DNA from: Chryseobacterium gleum
GTDB lineage: Bacteria > Bacteroidota > Bacteroidia > Flavobacteriales_D > Sanyastnellaceae
Length of the DNA: 8,534 bases
Assembly (NCBI GenBank): GCA_943330925.2
Contig: CALQJP020000084.1
Location: 1-8,534, forward strand
Reading direction: 5' to 3'
Position numbers and translations under genes: made by a program. The notes under the pieces were generated by a model that was not told the origin of the DNA, did not search any database, and was given only the letters and a program-made list of their open reading frames with translations. Shown piece by piece: positions 1 through 5,681 of this stretch; the first letter of the stretch is position 1, and every line of letters starts with the position of its first letter.

Positions 1-890
1 CGGAAGGTGGGGTTCATCCACGAGCGCGATGCGGGTTCGCTGTGTCCGTGGAAAAGCGAGTTGCGATCGAGCTCGTTGTAGAAGAGGTCCTTCTTTGCGC
101 GGTTGCGGTCTTCCATGCCTTTCAAACCTCCGTTCTTTTTGATCCAGCGCAGCGTGAGCATACTCGCATAGACGGCGAAAACGGGAGGCGTGTTATACAT
201 CGAGTCTTTGTCGATATGTGCCTGAAGGTCCATGTAGGTCGGAAGCTTGCGGCCGGTTTTACCGAGCTGTTCTTTGTCGATGATGTATAGCACCGTGCCT
301 GCCGGGCCCATGTTCTTCTGCGCTCCGGCATAGATCATGGCAAATTGGTTCGCATCGAATTGCTTCGAGAAAATATCGGAGCTCATATCACATACCAAAG
401 GAGCTTCGCACTTGGGATAGCTCTGGAATTGGGTGCCATAAATGGTATTGTTGGATGTGAAGTGGAAATAATCGTAACCTGATGGCACTTCGAAAGATGG
501 AATGTAGCTGTGGTTCTTATCCGATGAGTCGGCTATCACATCGACGTTGCCCACCAGCTTGGCTTCTTTGATGGCAGCGGCCGCCCAAACACCTGTGTTC
601 GCATAGGCTGCTTTTCCGCCTTCTTTCATATAGTTCAACGCTGCGGTGTAGAAACCGAGTGTGGCTCCGCCTTGAAGGAAAAGCACTTCGTAGTTCGACT
701 TTAATCCGAGTATTTCTTTCACCAGCGCTCTCGCTTCATCCATGACGGCTTCGAAGTTTTTCGAGCGATGTGAAATTTCCATCAGGGAAAGGCCCATGTG
801 ATCAAATTCGAGAATGGCCTCTGCACTTTGTTTGATGACTTCTTGCGGAAGTATGCAAGGACCGGCGCTGAAATTGTGGACTTTTTTCAT
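1..890 (-). CDS. serC: Phosphoserine aminotransferase (SerC), C-terminus cut by window edge
   Basis: This is a PLP-dependent class V aminotransferase that converts 3-phosphohydroxypyruvate plus glutamate to phosphoserine. It acts in cytoplasmic serine synthesis, and related enzymes also serve pyridoxal phosphate synthesis. I translated the minus strand from the ATG at 890-888; the frame stays open to the window edge, giving 296 residues against about 355-360 for the family, so roughly 60 C-terminal residues lie outside. The start MKKVHNFSAGP is typical. Residues matching the E. coli cofactor pocket are W102, T149, D168, Q191, the Schiff-base lysine K192 in AGAQKN, and N233-T234 in SMYNTPP. 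The visible end, ASRSWMNPTF, matches the conserved RSxMN region. It lies 49 nt behind the DUF4476 gene, without a clear promoter between them. Nothing suggests a broken gene. Identification is very secure. Confidence 0.97.
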   Translation of the reverse strand, partial: MKKVHNFSAGPCILPQEVIKQSAEAILEFDHMGLSLMEISHRSKNFEAVMDEARALVKEILGLKSNYEVLFLQGGATLGFYTAALNYMKEGGKAAYANTGVWAAAAIKEAKLVGNVDVIADSSDKNHSYIPSFEVPSGYDYFHFTSNNTIYGTQFQSYPKCEAPLVCDMSSDIFSKQFDANQFAMIYAGAQKNMGPAGTVLYIIDKEQLGKTGRKLPTYMDLQAHIDKDSMYNTPPVFAVYASMLTLRWIKKNGGLKGMEDRNRAKKDLFYNELDRNSLFHGHSEPASRSWMNPTF

Positions 891-897
891 GGAAATG

Positions 898-920
898 CGT
901 GCGTTGATTTTTCGCGCACG
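898..920 (-). repeat. Short inverted repeat in the serC leader
   Basis: CGTGCG (898-903) and CGCACG (915-920) form a perfect 6-bp inverted repeat around an 11-nt loop, ending 7 nt before the serC start. It lies in the 49-nt gap between the DUF4476 stop and serC. No U-tract follows on the minus strand, so it does not look like a terminator. It could be a leader hairpin that affects serC translation, or chance; a 6-bp stem is weak evidence. Confidence 0.35.
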
Positions 921-939
921 AATTTACGAAAAGTGCTTG

Positions 940-1638
940 CTATCTGTTTGCGCCAATTATCTCGCTGGCTTTCGTTTTGTTTTTGGCCAGAAAGAATTCG
1001 TTGAGAACCTGCTGTGCCTGCTCCGGATCATAAATGTGATCTTTTGCAGCTATCAAAAGCGCGAGTTTGTTGTCTTCCTCTGTGAGCTTGTTCATCATAA
1101 AACGCAATTGCTCGACTCGGATACATTGTGCCTTGGCAAAACCGCATAGAATGCTCAGTTTTTTCGACTCGAAATGCTGTGCGTCGGCGAGCACCAGCAT
1201 TTCCTGATAGGCCGCATCATCGGCGACAGGAAAGCATCCGGCATGGCGTGTCGATGGGGTATCTGTTGAGGATTGTTCGTTAGCAGAAACATCGAGATAG
1301 GGAAACGAAATTTCCGATTCGCTTGTAAGCATGAACTTCAGCGTGCCTTTGTTTCGCTCGATGGAGTAGCTCACGAACGCACTTTTTTTAATGGTAACGA
1401 CTTGAGAAAAATTAAGTTCGGGTCTCGCCGGAAACTCAACTTTGAAATTTGTTTTTCCGAAGGCTGCCTGGTCGAGCGTAATGGAAAGCACGGGCACTTG
1501 ATTTACTACACGATCATTGACAGAGAATAGAAACGGCAGCGAGTCGGGTGCTTCAATGCTGATGCGGCATTGCGCGGTTGCGGGCAATGCTGTTAAGCTT
1601 ACAATGAAACATCCAATTGCTGTCAGCAGACTTTTCAT
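940..1638 (-). CDS. Exported DUF4476 domain protein
   Basis: This is a 232-residue secreted or periplasmic protein of unknown function. Residues 1-22 form a signal peptide: K2, a hydrophobic stretch, then a likely cleavage site in ATA-QC after residue 22. Residues about 25-116 look beta-rich and resemble the N-terminal half of other Bacteroidota DUF4476 proteins. A Ser/Thr-rich linker (about 117-131) leads to a helical C-terminal part (about 140-220) with the DUF4476 pattern: a phenylalanine-containing helix, then KKLSIL, a cysteine (C172) followed by VEQLRFMM, then LTEEDNKL and further helices. No catalytic residues are evident. The ATG lies 9 nt after the flippase stop, so the two are probably co-transcribed, with serC 49 nt further on. 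Family assignment rests on pattern recognition; function is unknown. Confidence 0.85.
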   Translation of the reverse strand: MKSLLTAIGCFIVSLTALPATAQCRISIEAPDSLPFLFSVNDRVVNQVPVLSITLDQAAFGKTNFKVEFPARPELNFSQVVTIKKSAFVSYSIERNKGTLKFMLTSESEISFPYLDVSANEQSSTDTPSTRHAGCFPVADDAAYQEMLVLADAQHFESKKLSILCGFAKAQCIRVEQLRFMMNKLTEEDNKLALLIAAKDHIYDPEQAQQVLNEFFLAKNKTKASEIIGANR

Positions 1639-1647
1639 GATGCGTTT

Positions 1648-3174
1648 TTACTTGATTCGCTCGATAAGGTTGCCAATCACCTTTACCCCTTTAATTCTCG
1701 CAGGCAAATAAAGCAGAGGATTGGCACTTCCTTTTCCCAAAATATGTGGAAACGCAAAGATGCCAAAGGCGGCTGAGGCCGGCACAAGGAGCAAGGAAAG
1801 CAACAGCGTGAGGGCTGAGGGAAGAAGTGTCCAGGCGGAAAGCATGTGAATGGTCCAGGACGATAGCAGGCATATCGCGCCCAGAATTATTCCGGGTATC
1901 CACGCTTTCATGAGCTCCCACCAGCCGAGTTGTATGAGGCGCGTGGTCATGAACATGTTCATGAGGTAATGAATGATAGTGGCCGAAACAATTCCCATTG
2001 CAACTCCCTGCATGCCGAAGGCCGTGCCCCACCAAATACCTGCAGCGATTAGTATGACATAGATGGCCTTGAAGAGTGAGCCTTGATAAACGGCGTCTTT
2101 CGCGCGTAGCAGTGAGTCGCCGAGTTTACTCATGGAGCGAAACACAACGGCGAGAAATAGCACCTTCAAAATGGAGGCGGTTTCCAGATAATCCATACCA
2201 AGCCAAAGTGTAATGAGCTCGTCGCCAAAAAACAGCATGTATACGCTGGATGGTATGAGCACAACACCTAGCATGGAAGTAGCCAGTTTAACTGTTTTTT
2301 GCAAGCGTTCGCGGTCGTCTTGCATGCGCGACATACCGCTGAAAAGAACACTGTCGCTCAATTTGCCCATGATGGTGATGGGTTGTGTCATGGCGTAGCT
2401 GGCTCGTTCGAAATAGGAGGCCATATTGCGTTGTATTGCGCTGAGCTCGTTTTGTCCTGCCCGAAGTGCGCGCGGTACCAGCAGCACATCGAGTTTGGTA
2501 GCGAGGTAATTCAGGGCGTTGAAGAGCGTACTTCCCGCACCGTATCGCACGAGCTCACGCGTGTATTTCCACTCCCATTGCAGCGTTACACGCACGGGTT
2601 CGTAATACCAAAGCGCAAGCGTCATGAGCATGTTTTGTGCAAAGAGAGCCCACACATACGCCCATACATCCCATTGCAAATAGGCAAGCGTGAGACCCAC
2701 AACGAGATTGCCGCCAACAATGGAAATCATACTGGCTTTGAACATGGTCTTGAATCGCATGTGCTTCATCATCATGCTGCGCGGTACCACTGCAATGGCC
2801 GAAATGATGAAGCTGGTGCAAACAACCTGGATGATAGGCCGTAGCTCCGGTAATTCGTAGAAGTTGGCGATGGCAGGAGCGAACCCTAAAAACAGCAATG
2901 TAAATCCGAGTCCGAGTATGACGGCGATGTAGAATGCTCCGTTGATGTGTTGCTGGTTTACCTCCTTGCGCTGAATGAGTGCAGGACCAACGCCTACCTG
3001 CGAAAAGATTTCGGCGAAGCCCATAATGCCCAGTACAATGCCCATGAGCATGAAGGAGTCTTTCTCAACCAGACGGGCCAGCAAACCGGTATAGGCCAAT
3101 TGGATAACTACCTGCAACACCACGGTGAGGGTATTCCAGCTGAAGCTCGTGGCCATTTGTTCTTTCGTACTCAA
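1648..3174 (-). CDS. Wzx/MATE-type polysaccharide flippase
   Basis: This integral inner-membrane protein belongs to the polysaccharide biosynthesis/O-antigen flippase group (MATE/MVF superfamily). Such proteins move lipid-linked oligosaccharides, or possibly teichuronic-type polymers, across the membrane. At 508 residues it has a normal length. Many hydrophobic segments are visible (about 14-33, 42-62, 80-104, 115-131, 150-167, 171-190, 300-316, 335-346, 368-385, 388-409, 426-446, 450-475). The N-terminal GVGPALIQRK followed by a hydrophobic helix is a hallmark, as is the mid-protein SGMSRMQDDRERL. The frame has no upstream ATG before an in-frame stop at 3183-3181. Translation from TTG (3174-3172) aligns well with family N-termini such as MSLKKQ...W.TL; the alternative ATG at 3156 would drop six residues. 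No glycosyltransferase lies nearby, so the substrate cannot be inferred. The gene lies just beyond the rny terminator. Confidence 0.9.
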   Translation of the reverse strand: MSTKEQMATSFSWNTLTVVLQVVIQLAYTGLLARLVEKDSFMLMGIVLGIMGFAEIFSQVGVGPALIQRKEVNQQHINGAFYIAVILGLGFTLLFLGFAPAIANFYELPELRPIIQVVCTSFIISAIAVVPRSMMMKHMRFKTMFKASMISIVGGNLVVGLTLAYLQWDVWAYVWALFAQNMLMTLALWYYEPVRVTLQWEWKYTRELVRYGAGSTLFNALNYLATKLDVLLVPRALRAGQNELSAIQRNMASYFERASYAMTQPITIMGKLSDSVLFSGMSRMQDDRERLQKTVKLATSMLGVVLIPSSVYMLFFGDELITLWLGMDYLETASILKVLFLAVVFRSMSKLGDSLLRAKDAVYQGSLFKAIYVILIAAGIWWGTAFGMQGVAMGIVSATIIHYLMNMFMTTRLIQLGWWELMKAWIPGIILGAICLLSSWTIHMLSAWTLLPSALTLLLSLLLVPASAAFGIFAFPHILGKGSANPLLYLPARIKGVKVIGNLIERIK

Positions 3175-3190
3175 CGTGACTTAGTGCTTT

Positions 3191-3263
3191 ATAAAAGAGA
3201 GAAGGTTGAACGTTGCTGCTAAGAAAGCTCGTGTCTTTCTTGAATCAGCAACGTTCAACCTTC
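3191..3263 (-). terminator. Large hairpin terminator downstream of rny, built of heptads
   Basis: A perfect 18-bp inverted repeat pairs 3201-3218 with 3246-3263. An inner 7-bp stem (3221-3227 with 3235-3241) closes a 7-nt loop. Read on the minus strand, it begins 20 nt after the rny stop and is followed by the U-rich stretch TCTCTTTTAT (3200-3191), as in an intrinsic terminator. The plus-strand side lacks a U-tract, so termination should act mainly on rny transcripts. The arm at 3246-3266 consists of three 7-mers sharing CAAC at the end (CAGCAAC, GTTCAAC, CTTCAAC). The stem is longer than that of most terminators, so it may also be a dispersed REP-like element. Confidence 0.8.
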
Positions 3264-3283
3264 AACTATTAACCGCGGTCGGT

Positions 3284-4828
3284 TTATCGCGCAATTCCTA
3301 CGGCACGCTTCTCACGTATTACCGTTACGCGAACCTGACCCGGATAGGTCATTTCTGTCTCGATTTTGCTTGCAAGACTAATCGCCAATGCATCGGCCTG
3401 ATCGTCGGATACGCGGTCAGCTTCAACCATCACGCGCAATTCACGACCGGCTTGAATAGCAAATGCCTTCGATACACCGTTGTTCTCGAGTGCTATGTTT
3501 TCCAGATCGCGCAAGCGTTGGATGTAGGCTTCCACCACTTCACGGCGTGCACCGGGGCGCGCTCCGCTGATGGCATCGCACACCTGGATGATGGGCGACA
3601 ACAAAGTGGTCATTTCAATTTCATCGTGGTGAGCTCCGATTGCGTTGCATACATCGGGCTTCTCTCCGAATTTCTCGGCGAGTTTCATACCCAGAATTGC
3701 GTGTGGCAACTCGCTCTCATCGTCGGGCACTTTGCCTATGTCGTGCAACAGACCGGCACGCTTGGCTGTTTTCGGGTTCAATCCCAGCTCGCTAGCCATA
3801 GTGGCGCAGAGGTTCGCTACTTCACGCGAGTGCTGCAGCAAGTTCTGTCCATACGATGAACGGTATTTCATACGACCCACCATGCGAATCAATTCGCTGT
3901 GCAGACCGTGGATGCCCAATTCAATGGTGGTGCGCTTTCCGACTTCAACAATCTCGTCGTTGATGTTTTTCGTCACCTTCGCAACTACTTCTTCAATACG
4001 TGCCGGGTGAATACGTCCGTCCGTAACCAGCTGGTGCAATGAGAGACGAGCAATTTCACGACGCACGGGATCGAAGCAAGAAAGTACGATTGCTTCCGGG
4101 GTGTCGTCTACGATGATTTCCACGCCAGTGGCTGCTTCCAGTGCGCGAATGTTGCGGCCTTCACGTCCGATGATACGACCTTTAATTTCGTCGTTCTCAA
4201 TGTTGAATACCGAAACACTGTTTTCTACTGCGTGTTCTACGGCAGTGCGTTGAATGGTTTGGATAACAATTTTCTTGGCTTCCTGATTGGCTTTCAGCTT
4301 GGCTTCATCAACGATACCTTGAATTTGAGCCGCCGCCGCATTGCGGGCATCTTCTTTCAGCTGTTCCATGAGGCGCTTCTTCGCATCGTCGGCCGACATC
4401 TTCGCTGTTTCTTCGAGCAGAGCGACAACTTTTTGGTTGTTCTTCTCCAATTCTGTTTGCTTGCGCTGGGTGGTCTCGAGCTGTTTGTTCAGATTTTCAC
4501 GCAATGACTCAATTTCTTTCTCTTTGCGCTTGTTCTGCTCTATTTGCTGAGAAAGCTCGCGTTCACGCGATTTTACCTTGTCTTCTCCCTGCTGCAGTTT
4601 CTTGTTTCGCTCACGAACTTCGTTTTCGTGTTGGTTCTTCATTTCCAAAAACTTCTCTTTGGCCTGAAGAATCTTTTTTTCCTTAATAGTTTCTCCTTCT
4701 TTTGTTGCTTCCGCCAGGATTCCTTCCTTTTTGTTCTTCAAAATATTGTTGAAGAACACCCAGGTAAATCCGCCACCTACGGCCACTCCTGCGAGTGAAG
4801 CAACGAGCACATTCATAATTTCGCCCAT
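3284..4828 (-). CDS. rny: Ribonuclease Y
   Basis: This is a membrane-anchored endoribonuclease that starts mRNA decay. From the ATG at 4828 it has 514 residues, normal for the family. Domain order: a transmembrane anchor at about 5-27; a long charged coiled coil at about 30-195, rich in K, E and Q; a KH RNA-binding domain with GRIIGREGRN at 217-226; and an HD metal-dependent phosphohydrolase domain with H333, the pair H362-D363 in LLHDIGK, and a later D418 in VCDAISGARPGARRE. All expected HD residues are present. The frame opens further upstream to 4882, but those 18 residues look untranslated; MGEIMNVLVASL fits family N-termini, and M5 (ATG at 4816) is a second possible start. It is third in an operon with a coiled-coil gene and zapA, 80 nt behind zapA, and ends at the 3201-3263 hairpin. 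Confidence 0.97.
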   Translation of the reverse strand: MGEIMNVLVASLAGVAVGGGFTWVFFNNILKNKKEGILAEATKEGETIKEKKILQAKEKFLEMKNQHENEVRERNKKLQQGEDKVKSRERELSQQIEQNKRKEKEIESLRENLNKQLETTQRKQTELEKNNQKVVALLEETAKMSADDAKKRLMEQLKEDARNAAAAQIQGIVDEAKLKANQEAKKIVIQTIQRTAVEHAVENSVSVFNIENDEIKGRIIGREGRNIRALEAATGVEIIVDDTPEAIVLSCFDPVRREIARLSLHQLVTDGRIHPARIEEVVAKVTKNINDEIVEVGKRTTIELGIHGLHSELIRMVGRMKYRSSYGQNLLQHSREVANLCATMASELGLNPKTAKRAGLLHDIGKVPDDESELPHAILGMKLAEKFGEKPDVCNAIGAHHDEIEMTTLLSPIIQVCDAISGARPGARREVVEAYIQRLRDLENIALENNGVSKAFAIQAGRELRVMVEADRVSDDQADALAISLASKIETEMTYPGQVRVTVIREKRAVGIAR

Positions 4829-4853
4829 AGCTATATGTATTAATAAGTTGTTT

Positions 4854-4874
4854 CCGAGGGCACTTTGCCTTCGG
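4854..4874 (-). repeat. Imperfect hairpin in the zapA-rny gap
   Basis: The arms CCGA/TCGG and GGCA/TGCC form two 4-bp stems separated by one mismatch on the minus strand (A opposite C), closed by a 3-nt loop. The hairpin sits in the 80-nt gap between the zapA stop and the rny start, 25 nt before the rny ATG. The A-rich sequence after it argues against a terminator. It might be a processing or control element of the rny leader, but the stem is short and this is inference. Confidence 0.4.
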
Positions 4875-4908
4875 TTTGACACAGGAAAGGGGGAAATCGA
4901 TGCGAGAT

Positions 4909-5229
4909 TTAAACCAGGTAATGGTCCAATTGACTTTCCAAAGCGAGCAGAGCAGGAGAGAGGTCGACCGGAATTTCTACTCGTTCAACCACTTTTTCCA
5001 CCACACGTTCAATGCGGGGTTCCATGTTTTTGATTGCGCTGGCGGCCATTTGCAACGATGCCATGGCCAACAGATCTTGTTTATCTTTTACTGCGTAGTT
5101 CTTTTGGAATGCCTGTATGCTCTCTTCAATGGTCGTTTCTGCTTTACGGATGTTTACTTCCTCAGCACTGCCCAACGTGAGTGGGTAAGTACGGCCTGCA
5201 ATGTTCACTTTGATCGAAATTTCGCTCAT
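4909..5229 (-). CDS. zapA: Cell division protein ZapA
   Basis: ZapA binds FtsZ in the cytoplasm and cross-links and stabilises Z-ring filaments at midcell. The protein has 106 residues, usual for the family. The N-terminal globular head carries the family pattern: a beta strand (SIKVNIAGRTYPL, residues 5-17), then EEVNIRKAETTIEESI (23-38), then YAVKDKQDLLAMASLQMA (45-62). It continues into a C-terminal helix or coiled coil with E-R-V-V-E-K-V-V-E spacing (about 66-105). The start is the ATG at 5229, with no recognisable Shine-Dalgarno. It lies 9 nt behind the ZapB-like coiled-coil gene and 80 nt ahead of rny, so all three are probably co-transcribed. The same order is familiar from other Bacteroidota genomes. 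Confidence 0.93.
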   Translation of the reverse strand: MSEISIKVNIAGRTYPLTLGSAEEVNIRKAETTIEESIQAFQKNYAVKDKQDLLAMASLQMAASAIKNMEPRIERVVEKVVERVEIPVDLSPALLALESQLDHYLV

Positions 5230-5238
5230 GTAGATTGC

Positions 5239-5529
5239 TTATTTGTTGAGTAGCGTTATACACTCATCTATTTCCTTCACCAACTCATTGATCCTGTGTC
5301 GGGTTACTCCGCGGAAGTTGTCGTCCTGCGGCGTAGGCATTGAGCCGGTGTTTACAACGGTATTTACTCGGTTGTTCAATTCATCGACCTGCTGCTGAAG
5401 TTCCTTGTTGATACGATGCATGGCTTCATTTTCTTCGCGCAGGCGCTGCACCTGCTGCTGGAGGCTCAATTTGGCCTCTCCGAGTGTCACGATTTTAGCT
5501 TGTATGCGTTCTATCAAAAGTTCATTCAT
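5239..5529 (-). CDS. Small ZapB-like coiled-coil protein
   Basis: This is a 96-residue cytoplasmic protein with no signal peptide or membrane segment. Residues 1-60 form one predicted coiled coil with regular hydrophobic spacing and many Q, E and R residues (SLQQQVQRLREENEAMHRI, then KELQQQVDELNNRV). A Pro/Gly-containing linker (61-72) leads to a short C-terminal helix, HRINELVKEIDECITLLNK. I chose the ATG at 5529; the frame opens to a TTG at 5553, but the extra eight residues look non-native. It is the first gene of the operon, 9 nt ahead of zapA, with a strong promoter match 39 nt upstream. Size, coiled coil and zapA linkage suggest a Z-ring partner like ZapB, but sequence similarity to ZapB itself is not demonstrable by eye, so no symbol is given. 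Confidence 0.85.
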   Translation of the reverse strand: MNELLIERIQAKIVTLGEAKLSLQQQVQRLREENEAMHRINKELQQQVDELNNRVNTVVNTGSMPTPQDDNFRGVTRHRINELVKEIDECITLLNK

Positions 5530-5567
5530 TGGTCTTGAATACAATAGAGTCAATAATGATTGTGCGT

Positions 5568-5597
5568 CAAAGTTAAGGGAAGATTCCCATGCGGCAA
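5568..5597 (-). promoter_or_regulatory. Bacteroidota-type promoter of the zapB-like/zapA/rny operon
   Basis: On the minus strand TTG (5597-5595) is followed after exactly 19 nt by TAACTTTG (5575-5568), a full match to the Bacteroidota -7 element TAnnTTTG with the usual spacing to a -33 TTG/TTTG. Transcription would start near 5562, giving a leader of about 33 nt before the ATG at 5529. This is the best promoter match I found in the window. Confidence 0.75.
5577..5588. promoter_or_regulatory. Palindrome GGGAA-GA-TTCCC within the promoter spacer
   Basis: Two perfect 5-bp half-sites separated by 2 bp lie between the -33 and -7 elements of the leftward promoter, in the region shared with the rightward M23 gene. 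The position and symmetry suit a dimeric regulator whose binding would block RNA polymerase. No regulator is encoded in the window, and a 10-bp palindrome can arise by chance. Confidence 0.4.
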
Positions 5598-5598
5598 G

Positions 5599-5632
5599 TT
5601 TGTTTTTTCCTTTTTAGGATGTTCATATTTTG
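5599..5632 (+). promoter_or_regulatory. Possible promoter of the M23 peptidase operon
   Basis: TTTG (5599-5602) is followed after 23 nt by TATTTTG (5626-5632), which is one base short of TAnnTTTG; the spacing is slightly long. It lies about 50 nt upstream of the preferred ATG at 5682 and would favour that start over the ATG at 5589. This is a weak match, offered because no better one exists on this strand in the divergent region. Confidence 0.25.
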
Positions 5633-5681
5633 TGCCTTCACCGCTCATTCAAATTCCATCAATGAGCCAACTTCGCCTGCT

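Noticed and set aside
122..331. Minus-strand open frame of 69 codons within serC
   Set aside because: It is out of frame with serC, whose own frame runs unbroken to the window edge with all PLP residues.
891..939. A separate serC promoter (TAAATTCG at 926-919)
   Set aside because: It deviates from TAnnTTTG and no TTG lies about 19 nt upstream, so I do not call it.
2299..2844. Plus-strand open frame of 181 codons opposite the flippase
   Set aside because: The composition is rich in His and Arg as expected from the complement of membrane-protein codons, and the flippase frame is intact and well matched.
3206..3859. Long plus-strand open frame opposite rny
   Set aside because: It lies antisense to well-matched RNase Y sequence, has no family resemblance, and has no promoter or start context; it is a codon-bias shadow.
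4829..4882. 18-residue N-terminal extension of RNase Y
   Set aside because: The residues (MSNRRQSALG onwards) do not fit family N-termini, include the leader hairpin, and are followed by a good ATG just before the membrane anchor.
4829..4908. A 6S RNA gene next to zapA, as in some proteobacteria
   Set aside because: The gap is only 80 nt and folds into a single short hairpin, too small for a 6S RNA of roughly 180 nt.
5530..5553. Eight-residue extension of the ZapB-like protein from TTG at 5553
   Set aside because: The ATG at 5529 gives MNELLIERI, which starts directly in the coiled coil; the added residues have no heptad pattern.
5589..5681. 31-residue N-terminal extension of the M23 peptidase
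   Set aside because: It would put an extra hydrophobic stretch ahead of a complete signal peptide and would leave the possible promoter inside the gene. The ATG at 5682 gives a standard exported protein.
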